Positions 7,116 to 13,880 of a stretch of 24,206 bases of DNA are shown here, one piece after another; position 1 is the stretch's first letter, and every line of letters begins with the position of its first letter. This DNA comes from Alphaproteobacteria bacterium UBA1254 (lineage in GTDB: Bacteria > Pseudomonadota > Alphaproteobacteria > RF32 > CAG-239). A model generated the notes under the pieces. That model had not been told where the DNA came from and searched no databases. It saw nothing but the letters and a program-made list of their open reading frames with translations. The translations under genes and the position numbers were made by a program. The stretch spans positions 1 to 24,206 of the forward strand of contig DBVW01000012.1 of the NCBI GenBank assembly GCA_002308495.1, given 5' to 3'.

Positions 7116-8222
7116 CTATTTAGACGACTCGAGCAACACTTCACGCAACTTGTTTTTGTTGCTTTCAATCGGCAGAACAGGCAACACATTTGAACCTTTT
7201 GCCGAAGAATCAATCACGATTGTATCTGACTTTGAAAGAACCTTTTCCATTGTTTCCAGATAAAGCCTTGTTGCTGTTACCGTTTTTCCTTCTTTATAGG
7301 CGTTTAGCACCGAAGTAAAACGTTCCGCATCACCTTTTGCTTTATTTATCACGGCTTCCTTATATGCTTCTGCTTCTTGCAAACGCTTAACCGCCTCACC
7401 TTTAGCTTTTGGTAAAACCTCATTTCTGTAAGCTTCCGCCTCGTTTTTAAAGCGCTCTTGGTCCGCTTTTGCCCTTTGAACCTCGTTAAACGCGTCAACA
7501 ACCTGCTTCGGCGGGTCTGCTTTTTGGAGTTTGACACGTACAATGACAATACCGGCTCCAAAGTCATCCATCAGCTTTTGAAGCTCGGTTTTGGTTTCGT
7601 TTTCAACTTTGCCGCGATCTCCCGTAATAATCGGCTGCATTTCGGATTGTCCGACAATTTCTCTTAACACCGATTGAGCCGCGACTCGAACCGTTACATC
7701 CGGACTTCTGACATTAAACAGATAATCTTTGGCATTTTTAATTTTCCAAACAACCGTTAAGTTGATATCCACGATATTTTCATCGCCTGTCAGCATATGG
7801 CTCTCGGTAAATGAATTTAACGCCACGCTTGAATGATTATTGTTCATATATCTGTTTTGACTTGTATTTTCGGCAACGCCTAAATTAATGCTTCGTTCTT
7901 GCGTCACATTCACTTTGATAACACTTTCTATCGGATAAGGCAAATGATAATGCAATCCCGAATCTGTCGTGTCCACATATTTTCCAAAGCGAAGAACAAC
8001 ACCCTGTTCACTCGGCTGAACCTGATAAAAACCGGATGCCAGCCATAAAAGAAAAATTGCCGCAAAAATCAGCTTAAATTGTATTTTAAAGCTATTCTTT
8101 GTGCCGTTTAATTTCGCGACTTTAAAGGGCGAAACGACTTTCATTTTTCTTGTCGCAGTGCCGTTAGAATCGAACGGCTCCGGCGGCAAATCTTCTTCCC
8201 AAGGATTGTTCTTTTTTGCCAT
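7116..8222 (-). CDS. hflK: HflK, SPFH-domain subunit of the HflKC complex
   Basis: 368 residues from the ATG at 8222, which has AGGA 8 nt upstream and encodes the family's MAKKNNPWEE beginning. The open frame runs on to 8339 but those extra codons lie in the promoter region and are not used. A Pro-rich cytoplasmic tail is followed by one membrane span (about 48-66) and the band 7 domain (QPSEQGVVLRFGKY, GLHYHLPYPIE), then a long charged helix (about 230-310). HflK pairs with HflC to regulate FtsH proteolysis. It is the first gene of the run hflK-hflC-degP-holC, divergent from mrp across 110 bp. Unlike E. coli there is no hfq-hflX upstream. Confidence 0.95.
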   Translation of the reverse strand: MAKKNNPWEEDLPPEPFDSNGTATRKMKVVSPFKVAKLNGTKNSFKIQFKLIFAAIFLLWLASGFYQVQPSEQGVVLRFGKYVDTTDSGLHYHLPYPIESVIKVNVTQERSINLGVAENTSQNRYMNNNHSSVALNSFTESHMLTGDENIVDINLTVVWKIKNAKDYLFNVRSPDVTVRVAAQSVLREIVGQSEMQPIITGDRGKVENETKTELQKLMDDFGAGIVIVRVKLQKADPPKQVVDAFNEVQRAKADQERFKNEAEAYRNEVLPKAKGEAVKRLQEAEAYKEAVINKAKGDAERFTSVLNAYKEGKTVTATRLYLETMEKVLSKSDTIVIDSSAKGSNVLPVLPIESNKNKLREVLLESSK

Positions 8223-8247
8223 TGATCTGTCCTCATAAATTTTTTTG

Positions 8248-8275
8248 TTGACCACGCCTGATAAAATAATATAAA
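8248..8275 (+). promoter_or_regulatory. Candidate promoter of mrp in the hflK-mrp divergent region
   Basis: TTGACC (8248-8253), 16 bp, TATAAA (8270-8275), about 50 nt before the mrp ATG. The minus strand of the same 110-bp region is also A/T-rich and must hold the hflK promoter; a TTGTTT / TATTTT pair 17 bp apart is possible there but too weak to place with confidence. Confidence 0.5.
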
Positions 8276-8332
8276 TATATATTAAAAACAACGGCGCACT
8301 TCTTGATATCCACATTACAAAGGAAAGCTTCC

Positions 8333-9322
8333 ATGCCAAACATCGAACAAATCGTGCAAAAATATTTTTCGCTTGAACATATTGAAAACATTCAAAATCT
8401 TGACGGGCGCATCATTATTACGCTGATTGACACACCCGAAAACATGGAAAAAGCCGAAGATTTGAAAAAAGAGCTGTTAAATGCCGACGGCGTATCCAAA
8501 GCCACCGTTATTTTCACTCGCAAAAAAGCTGCTCCCGTTTCGTCCGGAATCGAAAAATGGAAAATGCAAAACATTAAGCACATTATCGGCGTTGCTTCCG
8601 GCAAAGGCGGGGTCGGCAAGTCAACAACAGCCGTTAATTTAGCGCTTGCTTTTGCAAATTTGGGGCAAAAAACAGCTATTTTTGATGCTGATATTTACGG
8701 TCCCTCAATCCCGACCATGCTTTCTTTTGAAAACACGCCGCCCGTTTCTTACAACGGCACCATATTTGAGCCTTTTGAAAATTTCGGCGTTAAAGCGATG
8801 TCCATCGGCTCGCTTGTTGACAGAGATACACCTCTTATTTGGCGCGGGGCAAAAGCTTGCGGCGCTATTGAACAATTGTTTAAAGAAACAAACTGGGGAG
8901 ATATTGATGTTATGGTTATTGATATGCCTCCCGGCACAGGCGATATCCAAATCACTCTTTCGCAACGCATTGATTTCGACGGTGTCGTTATTGTTTCAAC
9001 CCCTCAGGATATTGCCTTAATCGATGCCGTTAAAGGCGTTAATATGTTTGAAAAAATTGACGTTAAGATTTTAGGTTTATTGCAGAATATGGCATATTAT
9101 GTTTGCCCTGATTGCGGTAAAAAAGCCTATATATTCGGCGAAAACGGCGCGAAAGAAACAGCCGAGCGTTTAGGCGAGCAATTTTTAGGCGAAATTCCTC
9201 TTGATATTGCCATTCGTCAAAATGCCGATGCCGGAACGCCTGTTGTGGCTGCTTTGCCTGACAGCCCGAACACAAAAGCCTATGAAGAAATTGCTCAAAA
9301 AATTCTAAAAGCGCTCTCATAA
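8333..9322 (+). CDS. mrp: Mrp/ApbC-family P-loop ATPase, Fe-S cluster carrier
   Basis: 329 residues from the ATG at 8333, preceded by AAAGGA; an in-frame TTG at 8303 has no such site. The core has the deviant Walker A SGKGGVGKST (about 89-98), FDADIYGPS, IDMPPGTGD (about 197-204) and a CPDC pair (Cys258, Cys261) that in this family binds a bridging Fe-S cluster at the dimer interface. The N-terminal MIP18/DUF59-like region (about 1-65) is present in length, but the family's DPE and TPxCP elements are not visible, so that domain looks degenerate. Mrp receives and passes on 4Fe-4S clusters in the cytoplasm, consistent with sufD at the left edge. Single-gene unit, divergent from hflK and convergent with clpX. 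Confidence 0.93.
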   Translation: MPNIEQIVQKYFSLEHIENIQNLDGRIIITLIDTPENMEKAEDLKKELLNADGVSKATVIFTRKKAAPVSSGIEKWKMQNIKHIIGVASGKGGVGKSTTAVNLALAFANLGQKTAIFDADIYGPSIPTMLSFENTPPVSYNGTIFEPFENFGVKAMSIGSLVDRDTPLIWRGAKACGAIEQLFKETNWGDIDVMVIDMPPGTGDIQITLSQRIDFDGVVIVSTPQDIALIDAVKGVNMFEKIDVKILGLLQNMAYYVCPDCGKKAYIFGENGAKETAERLGEQFLGEIPLDIAIRQNADAGTPVVAALPDSPNTKAYEEIAQKILKALS

Positions 9323-9330
9323 GCGCTTTT
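9307..9330 (+). terminator. Hairpin overlapping the mrp stop codon
   Basis: A 9-bp perfect stem, AAAAGCGCT (9307-9315) with AGCGCTTTT (9322-9330), and a 6-nt loop, with more T after it. The left arm lies in the last mrp codons and the TAA is at the loop edge, so mrp may terminate almost at its stop codon. Confidence 0.6.
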
Positions 9331-9377
9331 TGTTTATATTCGAATCGTCAAGAAAATTTGGTATTTTTATTTTGATT

Positions 9378-9407
9378 AAAAAAGCCTCTCAAACGAGAGG
9401 CTTTTTT
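9378..9407. terminator. Bidirectional terminator between mrp and clpX
   Basis: A 13-bp perfect inverted repeat (9378-9390 against 9395-9407), core GCCTCTC with a 4-nt AAAC loop, with A and T runs outside. It directly abuts the clpX stop (TAA at 9408-9410 on the minus strand) and backs up the mrp hairpin 47 bp to its left. Confidence 0.9.
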
Positions 9408-10655
9408 TTAAGCTGATTTGCTTTTCTTTTTCTTAATCAGAACCGGTTTTGAGCCTTCATTGACAACTTTTTCATTGACAATAACTTCGGTTACGTCTTT
9501 CATATCCGGAATTTCATACATCAAATCGAGCAAAATTCCTTCCATAATCGACCTTAAACCGCGCGCACCCGTTTTCTTTTCGATTGCTTTTTTAGCAATG
9601 GCACGAAGTGCTTCTTCGGTTACGGTCAATTTCACATCTTCCATATCAAAAAGCGTTGTATATTGCTTCATTAAAGCGTTTTTCGGCTCTGTCATCACCT
9701 TGATTAACGCGTTTTCATCCAAATCGTTTAAGGTTGCAATAATCGGTAAACGCCCGATCAGCTCCGGAATTAAACCGAATTTCAATAAATCTTCCGATTG
9801 AACATCTTTTAAGATTTCACCGATACCGGCATCTTCTTTTGATGCCACCTTCGCCCCGAAACCGATAGATGTGTTTTTGCCGCGTTTGCCGATAATTTTT
9901 TCAAGCCCTGCAAATGCACCGCCGCAAATGAATAAAATATTTGTCGTATCAACATGTAAAAATTCTTGCTGAGGGTGCTTACGACCGCCTTGAGGCGGAA
10001 CATTTGCCACCGTTCCTTCAATGATTTTCAAGAGAGCTTGTTGAACACCTTCGCCCGAAACATCGCGCGTAATTGACGGACCGTCCGTTTTGCGCGTGAT
10101 TTTATCGATTTCATCAATATAGACAATGCCGCGCTCGGCTTTTTCGATATCATAATCTGCTGCCTGAACGAGTTTTAAGATAATGTTTTCGACATCTTCA
10201 CCGACATAACCGGCTTCGGTCAAAGTTGTTGCATCGGCAATCGCAAACGGCACATCCAAAATGCGTGCCAATGTTTGTGCTAGCAGTGTTTTGCCCGAAC
10301 CCGTCGAACCAATCAGCACAACATTTGATTTCGAAACTTCAACATCTTTGTGTTCGCTTTGACAATTTAAGCGCTTATAGTGGTTATAAACGGCCACGGA
10401 AAGAACTTTCTTTGCTTCGTCCTGACCGATTACGTATTGGTCTAAAAAGCTTTTAATTTTGGACGGAGTCGGCAACTGTCCGTCAAAAACAGGAGAAGAT
10501 GATTTTTCCTGGTGCAATTCGTCTGCCACGATATTGATACAAACATCAATACACTCATCGCAAATATAAACACCGCGTCCCGCAATTAATTTTTTAACTT
10601 CATTTTGGCTTTTGCCGCAAAAAGAACAATGTAATGATTTATCTTCTTCGCTCAT
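9408..10655 (-). CDS. clpX: ClpX, ATPase and specificity subunit of the ClpXP protease
   Basis: 415 residues, the usual length. The zinc-binding domain has Cys10, Cys13, Cys32 and Cys35. The AAA+ domain has Walker A GSTGSGKT (116-123), pore loop GYVG (149-152), Walker B IVYIDEIDK (about 177-185), the GGRKHPQQEF segment (RKH loop), and sensor 2 in the small domain (KKTGARGLRSIME). ClpX unfolds tagged or misfolded proteins and feeds them to ClpP in the cytoplasm. It lies 9 bp downstream of clpP in one operon. The common alphaproteobacterial neighbours tig and lon are absent. Confidence 0.97.
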   Translation of the reverse strand: MSEEDKSLHCSFCGKSQNEVKKLIAGRGVYICDECIDVCINIVADELHQEKSSSPVFDGQLPTPSKIKSFLDQYVIGQDEAKKVLSVAVYNHYKRLNCQSEHKDVEVSKSNVVLIGSTGSGKTLLAQTLARILDVPFAIADATTLTEAGYVGEDVENIILKLVQAADYDIEKAERGIVYIDEIDKITRKTDGPSITRDVSGEGVQQALLKIIEGTVANVPPQGGRKHPQQEFLHVDTTNILFICGGAFAGLEKIIGKRGKNTSIGFGAKVASKEDAGIGEILKDVQSEDLLKFGLIPELIGRLPIIATLNDLDENALIKVMTEPKNALMKQYTTLFDMEDVKLTVTEEALRAIAKKAIEKKTGARGLRSIMEGILLDLMYEIPDMKDVTEVIVNEKVVNEGSKPVLIKKKKSKSA

Positions 10656-10664
10656 TTTCGCTCC

Positions 10665-11288
10665 TTATTTTATTTCCGCACGATTTTTTACAATTTCATC
10701 AATCAAACCGAATTTTTTCGCTTCAATCGGTGTCATAAAATTATCTCTGTCCATTGCTTTTTCAATAACCGAAAGTTTTTGCCCCGTATTTAAGGCATAG
10801 ATTTCATTTAAGCGTTTGCGCATATCCAAAATTAATTTGGCTTGAATTTCGATATCTGCCGCCTGACCTTTTGCACCGCCGGAGGGTTGATGAATCATAA
10901 TCTGCGAATTAGGCAATGAAAAGCGTTTTCCTTTAGCCCCGCCTGCAAGCAGGAAAGACCCCATCGAACATGCCTGACCGATACAAAGCGTTGCCACATC
11001 ACATGAAATATATTGCATTGTGTCATACATTGCCATGCCCGATGTAATCACACCGCCCGGAGAATTAATATAAAGGAAAATATCTTTTTTCGGATCTTCC
11101 GATTCCAAAAACAGGAGTTGGGCACAAACGAGTGATGAAACTTCATCATTAACCTCACCCGTTAAAAAGATAATGCGCTCTTTTAAGAGTCGCGAAAAAA
11201 TATCAAACGAACGTTCACCGCGCGAGGTTTGCTCAATAACCATCGGCACTAAAGTGTTGTCAAAAACTTCTATGGCATTTCGAGACAT
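10665..11288 (-). CDS. clpP: ClpP, proteolytic subunit of Clp proteases
   Basis: 207 residues from the ATG at 11288, with AAGGAA upstream; a longer in-frame start at 11345 lies in the promoter region and is rejected. Catalytic triad: Ser108 in GQACSMGS, His133 in MIHQP, and Asp182 in DRDNFM. The fold markers YINSPGG and the C-terminal GLIDEIV are present. ClpP assembles into a double heptamer that degrades substrates delivered by ClpX or ClpA. Cys stands before the SMGS of the active site where Ala is usual in E. coli, a minor change. First gene of the clpP-clpX operon; divergent from an orphan gene across 126 bp. Confidence 0.97.
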   Translation of the reverse strand: MSRNAIEVFDNTLVPMVIEQTSRGERSFDIFSRLLKERIIFLTGEVNDEVSSLVCAQLLFLESEDPKKDIFLYINSPGGVITSGMAMYDTMQYISCDVATLCIGQACSMGSFLLAGGAKGKRFSLPNSQIMIHQPSGGAKGQAADIEIQAKLILDMRKRLNEIYALNTGQKLSVIEKAMDRDNFMTPIEAKKFGLIDEIVKNRAEIK

Positions 11289-11330
11289 AACGATTTCCTT
11301 ATAAAAATTACAATTTTTTAATAAATATAG

Positions 11331-11336
11331 ATTATA
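11331..11336 (-). promoter_or_regulatory. Candidate -10 box of the clpP-clpX promoter
   Basis: A perfect TATAAT on the minus strand about 43 bp before the clpP ATG, in a very A/T-rich divergent spacer. The -35 hexamer at 17 bp spacing (TTATTT) is poor. No CTTGAAA / CCCCAT pair of the sigma-32 type was found here by eye. Confidence 0.4.
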
Positions 11337-11414
11337 TTTAATCAATAAATCGTAAATAAAAATAAAATCTTTTAACTTTTTTTCTAAAAGATTTGCTAAA
11401 AAGGAGCACTTTTG

Positions 11415-11867
11415 ATGTTTGAAACAAAAGCACAGGAAAAGTTACGTTCAACCGATTTGGCCTTGTATGACAACAAGATCAGATTAGATGAACTGCAAAA
11501 CTTTGACCCGTTTGAAATAACCGATCTTAACGGGCTTAAAGTGCTTAAATATCCCCTTTTTGAGCCATTTTACAAAGTTGTTCAATCTTTGCAGGTTACC
11601 GATGATAACGGTCGTTTTCTGCCCAGTCAAACCGAATCGCTCAAAAAAGATATTTTAAAAACATCGAAACAAGAAACTTTTTTAGAATTGCTTTATTTAC
11701 CCACTCTCCCTCAAGAAGAACAATATCTTGAGCTTTTACAGGAAAAGCTGCTTCTTAATCTTGTTAATCTTGTTTTAGACAGAGAAATCCCAACCGACAG
11801 AACCCTCGATCAGTTCGAAATCAACTTAGCCGAATCGACCTTTAATCAGATGCTTCGAAATGCATAG
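11415..11867 (+). CDS. Hypothetical cytoplasmic protein, unrecognised family
   Basis: 150 residues from the ATG at 11415, preceded by AAGGAG (11401-11406) at good spacing; a TTG three bases earlier is less likely. There is no signal peptide, membrane span or cysteine. The protein is acidic and Leu-rich; the centre (about 80-120) reads as amphipathic helices and the end (about 120-150) as a further helix. I do not recognise it. It diverges from clpP and converges on htpG with only 17 bp between the ends and no clear hairpin there. The strong ribosome-binding site and intact frame support a real gene; its position among protease and chaperone genes may be chance. Confidence 0.75.
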   Translation: MFETKAQEKLRSTDLALYDNKIRLDELQNFDPFEITDLNGLKVLKYPLFEPFYKVVQSLQVTDDNGRFLPSQTESLKKDILKTSKQETFLELLYLPTLPQEEQYLELLQEKLLLNLVNLVLDREIPTDRTLDQFEINLAESTFNQMLRNA

Positions 11868-11884
11868 GGCATTTTGTTTTTCAT

Positions 11885-13720
11885 TTAGATTGCTTTTAAC
11901 AAATAATCGCTGAATTTTTCGGCGAAGAAAGCCGCATCCGAAACAGCCTCGCCTTCAGCTATTTTAGCTTGATCTAAAATGAGCCGTGAAATATCCGCCA
12001 CCTTTGTTTTCAATTTTTCGTCTGCCATCATTTCCGAAAGTTTAATAATCAACGGGTGATACGGATTGATTTCCAAAATTCTGGTACTTGCAAAAGCCGT
12101 TTGTTGCTGATGATTCCGCATCAAACGCTCTAAATGAATACTCATCTGGCCGTTCTCCACATTTAAGGCTGCAGGGCTCTTTGTCAGCTTTTCGCTTATT
12201 TCAACCTTACCGACCTCATTTTTGAAAAGATCTGTCATAAAATCAGTCAGCTTTTTAAGGCTTCCCTCTTGCGCTTTTTTATCTTTTCTTTCAATTTTCA
12301 AATCAATATCTGCCATTGAAATATGTTTAACGGCAAATGTTTTATAAGAAGTCAACACTTGTGTCCAAAATTCATCTATCGGATCTGTTAACAACAAAAC
12401 TTCAATACCTTTTTCTTTAAATGCCTCAAGCTGCGGGTTATTACGAAGAGTCGGCACATCATCGCCCGTGATATAATAGATTGCCTTTTGCTCGCCTTGA
12501 ACGCGGCTGATGTATTCATCTAAAGTCGTGAGTTTGCTCTCATCATTTGTTGATGCAAAAAGCGAAAGGGCGGCAACTTCTTCCTTATTTGAAAAATCTT
12601 CATAAATTCCTTCCTTAAAGGCCGTGCCGAAGGCATTCCAAAACTTAAGATAATCATCATAATTTGAAATACGCTTCTTCAGTTCTTTCAAAATTCGGCT
12701 GACCGTGCCTTGTCTGATTTTTGCCAAGAGCGCATTTTGCTGGAGCATCTCGCGCGAAATGTTCAGCGGTAAATCCGAACTGTCAATCACGCCTTTTACA
12801 AAACGTAAATAAGCCGGCATTAAACCTTCAATTTTGTCCGAAATAAAAACTTTATTCACGTAAAGCTTTAGGCTTTGTTGTCGATCCGGTTGAAACAAAT
12901 CATAAGGTGCCGTTGACGGAATATATAAAAGCGCATTATATTCGATGCTGCCTTCTGCTTTAAAATGAAGCGTCATCCACGGATCGTCAAAGTTTTTCGA
13001 AATATGGTGATAAAATTCTTTATATTGATCTTCGGTAATTTCCGCTTTGTTTCTCGTCCATAAAGCCGATGCCGTGTTGATTGTTTCCTCACCTGCTTTA
13101 CCCAAATCCAAAACAATCGGATATTCGACATGGTCGGAATAAGTGCGGACAATATGTCTTAAATAAACCGTATCGGTAAAATCTTTGGCATCATCTTTTA
13201 AGAACAGTTTAATATCGGTGCCGTTTGTTTTGCGCTTTGCTTCTTCTATTTCAAAACCGTCAAGGCCATCCGATATCCATTTGTAAGCTTGGTCTTCACC
13301 TGCCTTCTTTGTCGTAATTTCCACTTTTTTTGCAACCATAAATGCGGAATAAAAGCCGACGCCGAATTGTCCGATAAGATCTACTGCCGAACCATTCTCA
13401 CTCATATTTTTTACAAAATCGGCCGTGCCTGATTTTGCGATCGTGCCGATATGATTGATTAAGTCCTCTTTATTCATACCGATACCGTTATCCGAAACGG
13501 TTAATGTATTTTCCTCTGCATTCGGTGTTAAAGTAATTTTAAACGCGCCGGGAGCCTTTATTTCGGGATTGGTCAAAGACCAAAATTTTAATTTATCGCA
13601 TGCATCGCTCGCATTTGAAATCAACTCTCTTAAAAAAATATATTTTTCCGAATAAAGCGAATTAATCACGATATCAAGCAATTTAGCAACTTCGGTTTGA
13701 AATTCTCTCTTTTCACTCAT
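11885..13720 (-). CDS. htpG: HtpG, bacterial Hsp90 chaperone
   Basis: 611 residues, slightly shorter than E. coli HtpG (624). The N-terminal GHKL ATPase domain has the Glu32 and Asn36 motif (FLRELISNASDA), DNGIGM (77-82) and GQFGVGF (117-123). The middle domain has LYVNKVFI and the catalytic-loop element LPLNISREMLQQN; the C-terminal dimerisation domain ends in the usual helices. HtpG remodels client proteins with DnaK in the cytoplasm. It is a single-gene unit with a sigma-32-type promoter 37 bp upstream, so induction by heat through RpoH is likely. It converges on the small orphan gene. Confidence 0.97.
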   Translation of the reverse strand: MSEKREFQTEVAKLLDIVINSLYSEKYIFLRELISNASDACDKLKFWSLTNPEIKAPGAFKITLTPNAEENTLTVSDNGIGMNKEDLINHIGTIAKSGTADFVKNMSENGSAVDLIGQFGVGFYSAFMVAKKVEITTKKAGEDQAYKWISDGLDGFEIEEAKRKTNGTDIKLFLKDDAKDFTDTVYLRHIVRTYSDHVEYPIVLDLGKAGEETINTASALWTRNKAEITEDQYKEFYHHISKNFDDPWMTLHFKAEGSIEYNALLYIPSTAPYDLFQPDRQQSLKLYVNKVFISDKIEGLMPAYLRFVKGVIDSSDLPLNISREMLQQNALLAKIRQGTVSRILKELKKRISNYDDYLKFWNAFGTAFKEGIYEDFSNKEEVAALSLFASTNDESKLTTLDEYISRVQGEQKAIYYITGDDVPTLRNNPQLEAFKEKGIEVLLLTDPIDEFWTQVLTSYKTFAVKHISMADIDLKIERKDKKAQEGSLKKLTDFMTDLFKNEVGKVEISEKLTKSPAALNVENGQMSIHLERLMRNHQQQTAFASTRILEINPYHPLIIKLSEMMADEKLKTKVADISRLILDQAKIAEGEAVSDAAFFAEKFSDYLLKAI

Positions 13721-13756
13721 GGCTTAAATACTCCCATATTAAACAACATGATTTTT

Positions 13757-13785
13757 ATATGGGGTTTTAAAGTTTTCTTCGCAAG
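13757..13785 (-). promoter_or_regulatory. Sigma-32 (RpoH) heat-shock promoter of htpG
   Basis: On the minus strand CTTGCGA (13779-13785) is followed after 14 bp by CCCCATAT (13757-13764), an almost perfect match to the enterobacterial sigma-32 consensus (CTTGAAA, 11-16 bp, CCCCATNT). Transcription would start near 13750, about 28 nt before the htpG ATG at 13720. Confidence 0.85.
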
Positions 13786-13880
13786 AGGGATTAGAAAAAA
13801 AACTTTCATGATTTATATAAATATTAACATTTCACCTTTATTATATTTGGAAAAACATATTCAAAACAGGAAAAAAAAAC

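Noticed and set aside
8223..8339. Upstream extension of hflK
   Set aside because: It would overlap the mrp start and the divergent promoter region; the ATG at 8222 has a good ribosome-binding site and the family N-terminus.
11868..11884. Terminator between the small orphan gene and htpG
   Set aside because: Only 17 bp separate the convergent stops and no stem of useful length could be paired there.
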